A stretch of DNA of 64,000 bases, from the NCBI RefSeq assembly GCF_014201875.1, contig NZ_JACHFL010000023.1, forward strand, positions 3,364 through 67,363, given 5' to 3'. Source of the stretch: Deinococcus humi. Its GTDB lineage: Bacteria > Deinococcota > Deinococci > Deinococcales > Deinococcaceae. The notes under the pieces are model-generated. The model did not search any database. It worked only from the letters and a program-made list of their open reading frames with translations, and was not told the DNA's origin. This document shows positions 13,116-21,609 of the stretch, one piece after another. A program made the position numbers and the translations under genes. Each line of letters begins with the position of its first letter. Position 1 is the first letter of the stretch.

Positions 13116-13745
13116 CTAGACCCAGCGGGCGCTGACCCGGGGCACGCCTACACCTACCCGGCCCACCATCTTGCCCTGGACCTGCACCTGCTCGGCCGGG
13201 AACGTCATCCGCGGAATGTCCGGGTTCTCCGACATCAGCACGATCTGATCGTGGAAGTGGTACAGCCGCTTCAGGGTGGCCGTGCCTTCGCCGGGCACCA
13301 GCACAACGGCCACCTCGCCGTCGTGAACCTCAGTGGTGGGCCGTACGATCACGTAGTCGCCGTCGAGGACGCCAACGCCAGTCATGCTCTCCCCGCGCAC
13401 CCGCAGCAGGAAATCGCCGTTGCGCATGTCCAGCAGGGTCTCCAGGCTGGGGGTGTAATCATCCGGGGCCTGGTCCGCCAGTGCTGGGGGTCCCGCAGCA
13501 ATCGAGCCGTAGATGGGCAGCCCGTGGCCCAGGGCCACCTTGGCGCGGTCCGTGGGGATCAGCGGAGCGTACCGCTCCGTACTCGGTTCCAGGTAGCCCA
13601 GACCTCGCAAGATGCCCGCCTGAAAACTCACCGCCTGCTTGGTCACGCCCACTTGCGCGGCGACAGCGCCCAGGGTGGCGTTGACCCCCAGTTGGAGGAC
13701 GGCGTTCAGGATGGCGGTGCGGGTGCGGGTCAGGTCTGGGGGCAT
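13116..13745 (-). CDS. lexA: LexA-family SOS repressor
   Basis: A 209-residue LexA homologue. Residues 5-60 form a winged-helix DNA-binding domain (TLGAVAAQVGVTKQAVSFQ), more divergent than E. coli LexA. The C-terminal S24 peptidase domain has the self-cleavage site Ala84-Gly85 (SIAAGPP), catalytic Ser120 (RGESMTGVG) and Lys159 (TATLKRLY), so RecA-stimulated autocleavage should work. ATG 13745 is preceded by AGGTGA. It heads the imuB - 79 aa - dnaE2 operon and probably represses it through the palindrome 17 nt upstream. In D. deserti the homologous cassette is induced by DNA damage and is mutagenic (established knowledge); regulation here is inferred. Confidence 0.93.
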   Translation of the reverse strand: MPPDLTRTRTAILNAVLQLGVNATLGAVAAQVGVTKQAVSFQAGILRGLGYLEPSTERYAPLIPTDRAKVALGHGLPIYGSIAAGPPALADQAPDDYTPSLETLLDMRNGDFLLRVRGESMTGVGVLDGDYVIVRPTTEVHDGEVAVVLVPGEGTATLKRLYHFHDQIVLMSENPDIPRMTFPAEQVQVQGKMVGRVGVGVPRVSARWV

Positions 13746-13761
13746 GGGGTTTCACCTCGAT

Positions 13762-13779
13762 TCTTGACCGGGATCAAGA
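13762..13779. promoter_or_regulatory. candidate LexA operator in lexA divergent promoter
   Basis: TCTTGACCGGGATCAAGA, an inverted repeat of TCTTGA/TCAAGA with a 6-nt centre, 17 nt upstream of the lexA ATG. A further TCAAGA half-site occurs at 13816-13821, next to TTGACA read on the minus strand (13814-13819), a possible -35 box for lexA. The site lies between lexA and the divergent 109-aa gene and could control both. Binding is inferred only from position and symmetry. Confidence 0.55.
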
Positions 13780-13843
13780 AGATGGTGACAGCTTGCACCA
13801 TTTCTTTGTCTCGTGTCAAGATATCTCTGAGGTGACCTAAAGC

Positions 13844-14173
13844 ATGATCCACACTCAGCACTGCGATTCAGAACCCACGGGATACACGCGCCAGATCGAG
13901 ATTCGACTGGTCTTTCCGGAGAAGATTCGTTACGAGCAGGGCAAGCCCGTGAAAGAGCCGGGACCGGACCCGGAGCGAGTGATCGCGGCGCTGCGCCCAG
14001 AGGTGGAGCGGGGCGTGCAGCACAGGTACGGCGAGGAGACGGAAGTGGTGTTCCGGGTGGCGCAGGCTCCCAGCATCCGGGTCACGGGACAATTTGGGGA
14101 AAAGGCGGGCGTGACGGGCGCGTTTGTTCAGGAGATTCTGGACGGCGTCTTTGAGCATCTGGTGGTGGAGTAG
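13844..14173 (+). CDS. hypothetical protein divergent from lexA
   Basis: A 109-residue protein of unknown function. ATG 13844 follows GAGGTGA at 13829-13835 with good spacing. The sequence is mixed and soluble (RQIEIRLVFPEKIRYEQG, GVQHRYGEETEVVFRVAQAP, EILDGVFEHLVVE) without a signal peptide, membrane segment or known motif; the pattern of alternating beta strands and a helix suggests a small alpha/beta domain. It shares a 98-bp promoter region with lexA, so it is a candidate DNA-damage-regulated gene. The peptidase E-like gene follows 49 nt later in the same direction and may be co-transcribed. Confidence 0.75.
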   Translation: MIHTQHCDSEPTGYTRQIEIRLVFPEKIRYEQGKPVKEPGPDPERVIAALRPEVERGVQHRYGEETEVVFRVAQAPSIRVTGQFGEKAGVTGAFVQEILDGVFEHLVVE

Positions 14174-14222
14174 GGCAGCGTCGCATCCTACGGCTTTCCG
14201 TCTCACTCCAGGGAGAGGACCG

Positions 14223-14870
14223 ATGAAATTTCTGCTCACTTCCGCCGGGATTAAGAATCCCAGCCTCCTCACGGCCCTGGTGGACCTCCTGGGCAAGCCG
14301 ATCTCTGAAGCCAGCGCCCTGTGTATTCCCACGGCGATCTACCCCTTCCCCGGTGGGCCGGGCATGGCCCACAGGTTCATCAGCGGACTCACCAGCAGTC
14401 CCATGTGCGAACTGGGTTGGAAGTCGCTGGGCGTCCTGGAACTAACCGCTCTCCCCAGCATCGACAAGGCGTACTGGACGGCTGCAGTGCAGGAGGCCGA
14501 CGCCCTGCTGGTGTATGGCGGTGACATCCATTATCTGTGTCGCTGGATGCGGGAATCTGGGCTGGCCGATCTCCTGCCGTCACTCCGTGAGACCGTCTAC
14601 GTGGGCATCAGTGCGGGTAGCATGGTCACGGCCCCGGTGTTCGGCGAGACGTACGATGACCCGAAGCGGCCCTTCGTTATCGATCAGGGCCTGGGGCTGG
14701 TGGACTTTGCCTTGCTGCCACACCTTGATCACGAGCAGCACCCGGAGAGTTCCACGGTCAACGTGGCAAGAATGGCGGCCGAGGTTCCTGTGCCCACCTA
14801 TGGGATTGACGACCAGACCGCCATCAAGGTGCTCGATGGCACCATCGAAGTGATCTCCGAGGGCCGGTGA
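14223..14870 (+). CDS. peptidase E-like protein (S51, type 1 glutamine amidotransferase fold)
   Basis: A 215-residue protein of the peptidase E/cyanophycinase class. ATG 14223 is chosen because MKFLLTSAGIKN is the family N-terminus and GGAGAGG lies just upstream. Diagnostic features are the nucleophile elbow VGISAGSMV, the preceding ADALLVYGGDIHYL segment, and LLPHLDHEQHP with the candidate catalytic histidine. S51 enzymes cleave aspartyl dipeptides or related isopeptides in the cytoplasm. The context gives no pathway; it lies between the lexA region and the c-di-GMP genes. Confidence 0.88.
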   Translation: MKFLLTSAGIKNPSLLTALVDLLGKPISEASALCIPTAIYPFPGGPGMAHRFISGLTSSPMCELGWKSLGVLELTALPSIDKAYWTAAVQEADALLVYGGDIHYLCRWMRESGLADLLPSLRETVYVGISAGSMVTAPVFGETYDDPKRPFVIDQGLGLVDFALLPHLDHEQHPESSTVNVARMAAEVPVPTYGIDDQTAIKVLDGTIEVISEGR

Positions 14871-15123
14871 CGGCTCTTCACGCCTTAAATACTTGCAGAG
14901 CGCTGGTAGCGCCTGAGCGCAGGTTTGACAGCAGGGCTGCGCGCTGCGAATTCGGGTGCTGCAACATGCCCCATTCCCAGGTGGATCCGTCGCACCGTCA
15001 ACTTCATTGCTGCCAGATTTCCCACTCCACAAAAGAGCATGAGCAGCAAATGAAGTAAACATCATGCTGCACAGCGCCCCCAGCTTCAGAGTTCTGTAAA
15101 GGACAGGTGGTTAGTGTAGGGCA

Positions 15124-16230
15124 ATGTCTCTCCACAACCCTGCCAGTTCTCCACAACCGGGAAGCGCCGGGCCGGCGCTCTGCGACTGTCAGGCCGTGAC
15201 GCCGCTGGACGTGAGCAGCATCACAGCCCTGTCCATTCGCGCCACCTCCACCCATCTGCAACGCAAACTCGCTGTACTTCTCTCAGCCCATGACGTCCCT
15301 GGCGAGGTGCAGGTGGATGCCACACGCATTGGTCGGCCATCGTTCGATCAGCTGGATCAGGTTCTGGCCGCATTTTCACGTACAGAGCGCCCAGATCTGT
15401 TGGCGGCGCCCTGGATGGACGGACGGTTGGACACCTGGCAGCTGGCGCCGCTGGATCAGTGGGTGCAGCGCCTGAGCACGCCCTGGTTCGAAACCATCAG
15501 CGACCACCTGAAGTTTCATCTGCAACCGGTCGTCCATCTGGGGACAGGCGAGGTGTACGGTTATGAGGCCCTGGTCCGCGCCCAGCAGAATGGACAACTC
15601 ATCGGTGCCTGGCCCCTCCTGCAAGCTGCCGCTGCGCATGGGCAGGCCCGCGCCTTTGATGCGCAGGCCCGCAGAACAGCCATCCGGCAGGTCTATCCAC
15701 AGCTCGACACGCGCCAGCAGCTGTTCATTAATTTTGCGCCAGGCGTGGTCTATAACCCGGATATCTGCCTCCAGACCACCTTCGCGGCCTGCCGGGATGT
15801 GGGGGCTGATTTCTCGCGTCTGGTTTTTGAGGTCACGGAAAGTGAGACCTTTCCGGACCTCAAGCTGCTGCGCTCCATCCTGGACCGTTATCAGCAGGAG
15901 GGTGCTCAGGTGGCCCTAGATGACCTGGGGGCCGGACACACCAGCCTGAGCTATCTGATGGAACTCCGGCCAGACATCGTCAAGCTGGACCGGGCGCTGA
16001 TTAGTGGTCTGCATGAGGATGACCGCCGGGTTCCACTGGTCACCGCACTGATCGGCTATGCCCATGACCTGGGGATCCGGGTCGTCGCAGAAGGCATCGA
16101 GACACAGGACGAACTGGCTCTGATGATTGCCTTAGGTGCCGACTATGCTCAGGGCTATTTTTTGGGCCGCCCGGCACCCGAAGCGGCAGATCTCCTTCCC
16201 CAGGCCGCCAGTTTCTGGGCCAGCTCATGA
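15124..16230 (+). CDS. EAL-domain c-di-GMP phosphodiesterase
   Basis: A 368-residue protein with an unassigned N-terminal region (1-125, no membrane segment) and a complete EAL domain. Key residues are present: YGYEALVR (EAL at 148-150), FINFAP (metal-ligand Asn203), FEVTESE, ALDDLGAGHTSLSYL, KLDRALI, AEGIETQDE and a C-terminal QGYFLGRPAP. It should therefore hydrolyse c-di-GMP to pGpG. Its stop overlaps the start of the following LOV-GGDEF gene by 4 nt (ATGA), which couples phosphodiesterase and cyclase translation. The N-terminal part could be a divergent sensor domain. Confidence 0.93.
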   Translation: MSLHNPASSPQPGSAGPALCDCQAVTPLDVSSITALSIRATSTHLQRKLAVLLSAHDVPGEVQVDATRIGRPSFDQLDQVLAAFSRTERPDLLAAPWMDGRLDTWQLAPLDQWVQRLSTPWFETISDHLKFHLQPVVHLGTGEVYGYEALVRAQQNGQLIGAWPLLQAAAAHGQARAFDAQARRTAIRQVYPQLDTRQQLFINFAPGVVYNPDICLQTTFAACRDVGADFSRLVFEVTESETFPDLKLLRSILDRYQQEGAQVALDDLGAGHTSLSYLMELRPDIVKLDRALISGLHEDDRRVPLVTALIGYAHDLGIRVVAEGIETQDELALMIALGADYAQGYFLGRPAPEAADLLPQAASFWASS

Positions 16231-17111
16231 CTCAGCTTGCCGAACCAGGCGCAGCGGCGAGCCGGCCCCTGAAGACTGCCCTGGTGTGGCAGGTTCTGGA
16301 CACTGCGAATGTCGGTCTGCTGGTGACCGATGCCCAGCGGCGCATTGTGTATGTCAATGAGGCTTTCAGCCGAGTCACGGGCTACACCCTGCAGGAGGTT
16401 AGTGGACGGACCTGCGCTTTTTTGCAGGGTGCAGAGACAGACCCGGCGGACATCGCGTTCATGCGTGGCTGTCTGGACCGCGGCGAGCCGTTCGAACGGG
16501 TCGTGCTGAATTACCGCAAGGATGGAAGGCCGTTGTGGTACAGACTGCGGGTGCAGCCGATGTTCGTGGACGGCACGTTGGAATACTTCGTGGGTGTTCA
16601 GGAGGATTATTCGGATGCCCACGCTGCGCAACGTGAACTGGAGCGTCTGGCCTACCATGATGGACTGACCGGGTTGAGCAATCGCCGGGCCTTTGACGTG
16701 CAGCTGAAACAACTTGTCCATGAGGGACAGCCGTTTGAACTCCTGCTGCTGGATCTCAATAACTTCAAGCAGGTGAATGACCAGTACGGCCATCCTGCCG
16801 GAGACGCACTGTTACAGCGGGTGGCGGCTTGCCTGGCGCGGGTTTCGCAGGGTGAGGGGACGGCCTACCGGATCGGAGGAGACGAGTTCGGTCTCCTGTT
16901 TCCGGATGGGAACAGGCGCGGGCAGCACCAGGGGATCAGCCTGCTGGATGACCTGATCAGTGTCGGTGACGAACGGATTGATGGAGCGGTGGGGAAAGCG
17001 CGTTTTCCCGACGAAGCCAGGGACGTCGAGGCGTTGCTACGGCTCGCGGATCGGCGCCTGTATGCACAGAAGACCCTGACCCGGCCGAATCAGGTTGCAA
17101 GGCAGCGCTGA
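16227..17111 (+). CDS. LOV-GGDEF diguanylate cyclase (putative blue-light sensor)
   Basis: A 294-residue protein with a PAS/LOV domain (about 18-130) and GGDEF domain (about 142-285). The LOV signature is clear: GRTCAFLQGAETDP, with Cys63 at the flavin-adduct position of the canonical GRNCRFLQG, and VLNYRKDGRPLWY, where the first flavin-binding Asn is kept but the second is Tyr; the Arg after the Cys is Ala. The cyclase site is intact (RIGGDEF, 215-221) and the RxxD inhibitory site is absent. Expected role is light- or redox-dependent c-di-GMP synthesis. It overlaps the EAL gene by 4 nt. Flavin binding is predicted, not certain, given the substituted contacts. Confidence 0.9.
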   Translation: MTQLAEPGAAASRPLKTALVWQVLDTANVGLLVTDAQRRIVYVNEAFSRVTGYTLQEVSGRTCAFLQGAETDPADIAFMRGCLDRGEPFERVVLNYRKDGRPLWYRLRVQPMFVDGTLEYFVGVQEDYSDAHAAQRELERLAYHDGLTGLSNRRAFDVQLKQLVHEGQPFELLLLDLNNFKQVNDQYGHPAGDALLQRVAACLARVSQGEGTAYRIGGDEFGLLFPDGNRRGQHQGISLLDDLISVGDERIDGAVGKARFPDEARDVEALLRLADRRLYAQKTLTRPNQVARQR

Positions 17112-17380
17112 CGTCCCTGTCAAGGCGCCACGATCATGGTGGGCAGTCCGGCGATACCGCGCGGTTCAGGTTCCGCGCGCACCCGTTGGTCAGCGAGGCT
17201 CTATAGGCGGCGACTGATGACCGCGAACGTACGGTTGACCGGCGCCAATCGCCAGGATGTGCCTCTGTTTCCTCTGTCTGCCCTCTTCACCCCATCCTGG
17301 GCGCTCCAGCAAAACGGTCGGGGCTGATGTGCGTCTCATCCTCCCAGTGCCATGAGAGGGGTTCAGAGGAGGCCTGAAGT

Positions 17381-18409
17381 TTATTCAGGATTCCCTCGCC
17401 GCTTCAGCGCGGCCTTGTTGCGGTACATCCGCTGATCAGCCAGGCGGACCAGGGCTTCCATATCCTGGCCGTCGTCCGGGAACAGGGTCATTCCCACGCT
17501 GGCCCGCACCGGCAGGTTCCCGCCCTCGACGGCGGCCAGGGTCTCCTGAAGCCTGAGTGCGAAGCTCTGGGCCTCATTTTCTCCGGCGCAGGCAAGCACG
17601 ACCATGAATTCGTCCCCACCCAGCCGGTAGAGCTGGTCGCCGGCGCGTGTGTGGACCCGCAGGGCATCGGCCACCGAGCGCAACACCCGGTCACCCTCGG
17701 CATGCCCGTGGGCGTCGTTGACATTCTTGAATCCGTCAAGGTCGAGCACCACCACGGCAAAGCTCTCGCCCCGCCGCATGGCGCCCTCCATATGCGCCTG
17801 GAGCTGGGCCTCCAGGCCATGCCGGTTGCGCAGCCCCGTCAGGGAATCGTGGGCGGAGGCCCACTCGGTCTCTCGCTGGACCGCTATCCGGGCGCTGGCA
17901 TCTTCCTGCACGCCAATCCAGTACCGCAGGGCACCATCCTGGAACACGGGGCTGATATGCATGTCGAACCACAGCGGCTGCCCGTCTTTGGTGTAATTGA
18001 GAATGAGCTGATGCAGGTGAGTCTGGCGGGCTATCCCTTCCCGGATGGCCCGCCGGGCCTCCGGGTCCGTCTGGGGTCCCTGCAACAGGCGGGGGTTACG
18101 GCCACGGACCTCCGTGAACGTGTAGCCGGTCCGGCGCGTGAAGGCCGCATTGACGTAAAGCAGACGCTGATGCGTGTCGGTGATCATCACGCTGATATCC
18201 AGTGCATCCCAGGCCGCGATCAGGGCATCACCATCCACCGGGTTGCCGGAGAAGTCAGGGGGAGGCTCGTCTTCCGGCGGGCCAGCCTTTCTGTCGGCCA
18301 TCACCAGGGGAATCAGGCGGATCAGCGCGGAATGGAGCGGCGACGTGAAGTGCTCAAGCATGACCTTCCACCGGACGGAGGCGGCGTTCGCTCCACACCC
18401 TGTGGTCAT
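17381..18409 (-). CDS. PAS (LOV-like, no Cys)-GGDEF diguanylate cyclase
   Basis: Diguanylate cyclase of up to 342 residues, convergent with the EAL/LOV-GGDEF pair. Its PAS domain closely parallels the neighbouring LOV domain (GRNPRLLQGPQTDP, LILNYTKDGQPLWF), but the photoactive cysteine position is proline, so classical LOV photochemistry is impossible. The GGDEF site is intact (YRLGGDEFMVV) and RAGD five residues before it is a product-inhibition I-site. The start is uncertain: ATG 18409 or ATG 18361 (after GGAAGG) are both possible; the first 16 residues look atypical. It probably senses another ligand or flavin redox state. Paralogy with the 16.2-kb gene is visible by eye. Confidence 0.9.
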   Translation of the reverse strand: MTTGCGANAASVRWKVMLEHFTSPLHSALIRLIPLVMADRKAGPPEDEPPPDFSGNPVDGDALIAAWDALDISVMITDTHQRLLYVNAAFTRRTGYTFTEVRGRNPRLLQGPQTDPEARRAIREGIARQTHLHQLILNYTKDGQPLWFDMHISPVFQDGALRYWIGVQEDASARIAVQRETEWASAHDSLTGLRNRHGLEAQLQAHMEGAMRRGESFAVVVLDLDGFKNVNDAHGHAEGDRVLRSVADALRVHTRAGDQLYRLGGDEFMVVLACAGENEAQSFALRLQETLAAVEGGNLPVRASVGMTLFPDDGQDMEALVRLADQRMYRNKAALKRRGNPE

Positions 18410-19487
18410 ATCCTGGGTTACTCAGTTGCAGCGCCACAGCATAGGTCCAGCCCAGATGGGCCTGGACAGTGCCCGCCGCAGCCCGGCGACTGGGCTGGCT
18501 CTGGGACTGAAACACCGTGATTAAGGCTGAGGACCCAAGTGCCTGGGCGAGGACCCGGGCCAGTTTCGTCTTCGGCCCCTTTTCCTGGGAGTGACTGTGC
18601 GACAGCCAGAGGGATACAGTCCAGGCCCAGGCGGCCTGTTGATGGATGTTCATGACCCACCGTACAGGATGCGGCGGCGCGTCAGAGAAGGAATAGCTTA
18701 TGCGATTGCATTTGTTTTGTTGGCCGATCGGAAAGCTCGAATATGGCAGTCTCGCAGCATGATTGAGTTTTCTCAGTCACAGGAAACCCAGGTGATCTTT
18801 CGTGTTGCGATGCAATCCTGCTTCCTGATTTTCTTCTGAGGGCCCTGTACTGCTCGTAAGCGTGCGCCGGAGGGTTGTTGGTCACAAGCCCCCTGGCACC
18901 GCGCAACTCGCCGCCACCGCGCCCCTGTCAAGAAGCGTGCCTCGCCGGTTTCCTGGTTTGTGACCGCTTCTCCATCACACACCCACGCTTTCTGCCTTGC
19001 TGGCGGGGTGGGTCGCGTGCATTACCGCGCCGAATCGGGCTCTACCGTGATGGCTGTCCTGATGTCAACGACGGCGAACAGCGCGTATTCGGAGGCCTGC
19101 GGGGGCACCGTCAGGAGAATTTATGCCCCATGGCCACTCGGAGCAGACTCCATCACCCGGCTCAGCCTTGAGAACACCTGAGTTGGGTAACGGGTCTTCA
19201 AAGGTCAGATCGTTCATTCCGGTCTGGCTGGACTTCGCAAGGGCACTAAAGCCGAAGTTGGTGACGGATACAGCATCCCCCATGCCCAGCAGGTTGGAGA
19301 ACACGGCACCTACATCCTGACTGCCGGCAGCACCAGCCTGCCATTGATGAGCTTCACCTACCGCACTGTGGGAATCCCAGTCCACCACCGCATGGATAAT
19401 GCCTAGGATGCCGACTGGCAGGCCGTTCCGCCCTAGGTGCTCTCCACAGGAGCCCGGAGAGCCTTGTTGTCACTGCCTCTCAGGTCA
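18410..19487. other. long intergenic region with a probable gene remnant
   Basis: About 1.1 kb with no intact gene. On the plus strand near 19220-19408 a frame reads GLRKGTKAEVGDGYSIPHAQ followed by GEHGTYILTAGSTSLPLMSF and a stop, which is protein-like but has no start and no recognised family; it may be the tail of a decayed gene. The rest, including an A/T-richer stretch at 18690-18850, shows nothing recognisable. Confidence 0.4.
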
Positions 19488-20801
19488 TTAATATCTGCCT
19501 GCCAGGCTCAGGAGCAGTTCGTCCTGCCAGCGGTTCAGGTCGTTGACGCCCGTCGGGTAGTTGTCCATCAGGAATGTGAAAATCAGCAGCCGTCCACTGT
19601 TGGCCACAAGGAACCCGCTGAGGCTGGACACGCCCGTCATGCTGCCCGTTTTCGCACGGACGTCGAGACCGGTGCCTTTCAGACGGTTGCGGAGCGTGCC
19701 GCCGTTCGCCCCGGCTTCAGGGTTGGCATCCCCTGTTCCCGCCACTGGCAGGCTTTCGATAAAGGCGTTCTGTCTCAACTCGAACGCCTCGGCGGGTGGC
19801 AGCACCGTCCCCAGGGGATTGAGGTAGGCGTAGCGCAGCACGGCATTCAGGTGCCGGGGCGTCAGCAGGTTGTAGCGGCTCAGGCCGCTGCCGTCGCACA
19901 GACGGTAACCCTCGCCTGCCACTCCCGTCGTTCTCATAAAGGATTCAAGGGCGGCAGAGGCGCGGGTCTCATCGCTCGTCCCGCCTCCCGGCTCCATGCC
20001 CAGCGCGGCGCGAAGCTGCTCGGCATAGATATTGTTGCTCGGCTTGTTGGTCTGACGCACCAGTTCGGTCAGCGGCGCGGACTGAACCTCGGCCACCTGC
20101 CAGTCCCCAGTTCCGGCTCTGGCCCGCACGACCGTCCCGGAAACCGTCATGTTGCTGGCACGCAGCAGGGCGGCGAAGCGTTGGCCCACACTCAGGGCCA
20201 GGGTGGTGGGATCGGTCAGCATGGCTGGATTGGGCTGGAGACCCGCCCTGGCTTCATCCCCGTTCACCACCAGCCGCAAGGACGTGGCTGCGTCCCCGTC
20301 GAGCCGCAGCGCCCCCACCGGATACTCGGTGTCATCCCACATCCAGCCGTGACCCCAGCGTGCCTGAGCGAAGGCGAAGTCGTCGATCTGCAAGGCATCT
20401 ACGGTTTCGACTCCTGAAGCCGCCACCGCCTGGGCCAGCGCCTCCAGGGAGTTGCCTGCCCCCCTCTCGCGCAGGGTGGGGTCCCCACTGCCGCGCAGCG
20501 TCAGGCGTGCCACACGCCCGCCACGGACTGGCGAGGCCAGCACATGGGTCTTGAAAGTGAAGGTTTCGCCCAGGGTATACAGGGCCGCTGCCGTCGTGAC
20601 GGCCTTGGTGGTGCTGGCGGGCACGAAGGCCTCCTGATCGCCAAAGGCCATCAGCGTCTCCCCGGTCTGGGCGTCCTGCACCAGGACGCCTGTGTGGGCA
20701 CGGCAGGTGGCAGGCAAGCCGTCGGCCTTGAGCGGACCCCGTTGCAGGACGGTGGCGGGATCGTTCTGGGCAGCAAAAGAAGTCATGGTAGGGGAGAGCA
20801 T
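19488..20801 (-). CDS. dacB: PBP4-type D-alanyl-D-alanine carboxypeptidase/endopeptidase
   Basis: Peptidase S13 family, 437 residues. The three penicillin-binding motifs are in order: PASTTK (SxxK), PSNNIYAE (SxN) and AKTGSM (KTG), with the characteristic insert domain between the first two and the LCDGSGLSRYN segment. Such enzymes trim or open peptidoglycan cross-links in the periplasm. Oddly no signal peptide is visible: the N-terminus is MLSPTMTSFAAQNDPA and an in-frame stop lies three codons upstream. Either the start of the gene was lost, or the true N-terminus is in another frame. The next gene upstream is a divergent pseudogene, so local damage is plausible. Confidence 0.92.
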   Translation of the reverse strand: MLSPTMTSFAAQNDPATVLQRGPLKADGLPATCRAHTGVLVQDAQTGETLMAFGDQEAFVPASTTKAVTTAAALYTLGETFTFKTHVLASPVRGGRVARLTLRGSGDPTLRERGAGNSLEALAQAVAASGVETVDALQIDDFAFAQARWGHGWMWDDTEYPVGALRLDGDAATSLRLVVNGDEARAGLQPNPAMLTDPTTLALSVGQRFAALLRASNMTVSGTVVRARAGTGDWQVAEVQSAPLTELVRQTNKPSNNIYAEQLRAALGMEPGGGTSDETRASAALESFMRTTGVAGEGYRLCDGSGLSRYNLLTPRHLNAVLRYAYLNPLGTVLPPAEAFELRQNAFIESLPVAGTGDANPEAGANGGTLRNRLKGTGLDVRAKTGSMTGVSSLSGFLVANSGRLLIFTFLMDNYPTGVNDLNRWQDELLLSLAGRY

Positions 20802-20810
20802 AAGGAATCA

Positions 20811-21507
20811 ATGACGTGGTTGAACGAGCAAGCTGTAAGTCTCCTGGTTCGTCGGCTTGCCGGTTATCTCGAACGCAGCACGTACCACCCCAGTCTCGAC
20901 ATCGCCTTCCGATCCAGTGAATTCTTCGGTTTACCCATCGAAGCCATCTTTTCCCGCACTCCCTTCGAGCCGCTGTCGATCACCGTGTACCCCCAAGGAT
21001 GCGAGGCCATGATCAAGCCCCACATTTCCCGGATGACAGGCCCCAGACCACGCACGACACGTCGCGTTCCTGTCTTGACCACCTGCCTCGGCGCCCCTGC
21101 CCTCATGGCCGCCTGGGTTTTCATCGACTCCCTCTGGCGGTGGGCGCTGGTCATTCCGCTGGGCATCGTCACGCTGCTGGCCTTCGGTGCACAGTTGCGG
21201 CCCGGTGCCCTGGTCACCAGTGACGGGGCGGGGGCAGAACTTGACGAACGACAGTTGCAGGTTCGCAATACGGCGTATCTCAATGCGTACCGCAGCCTGG
21301 GCACGCTCGTCATTCTTGGAGCCCTGTACTGATCCATTGCAGTTGACGCCAGTTGGTGGCTGCCTACCACCTCGCTTGAACTCACTGCCTTCTTCTGGGG
21401 AGTCTGGGTACCACGACGCGGTTCTCCCTATCCCCATCCTCGCGTGGTCTGAACCTGACCTGGCCGGAAGGCGGAGGCGAAACTCTGCTGTTGATGGTGT
21501 CTCCTGA
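20811..21507 (+). pseudogene. decayed XRE-regulator / DUF2178-like membrane gene pair, fused
   Basis: One continuous frame from ATG 20811 joins the tail of an XRE-type regulator (STYHPSLDIAFRSSEFFGLP, then IEAIFS, the usual end of the KYDPSLxLAFxIAxFFG family) to a small membrane protein that would normally start at ATG 21009 (MIKPHISRMTGP, two hydrophobic segments, then ELDERQLQVRNTAYLNAYRS). The regulator has lost its HTH N-terminus and its stop codon. The membrane gene stops prematurely at 21330-21332 (TGA after LVILGALY); the same frame then continues as SIAVDASWWLPTTSLELTAF, and after a shift near 21408 another frame gives the family-like ending LPIPILAWSEPDLA to 21507. Regulator plus DERQ-type membrane protein pairs are common in bacteria. 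Confidence 0.65.
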
Positions 21508-21609
21508 CTGGGAAGAGTTGCTCTGGATCGTCATTCGAGGGGACTTGTGCTGGACGATGTTGGCTTCTAATCTACAGACTCATTGTCCTTTCCCGTATCC
21601 AGCAATCAG

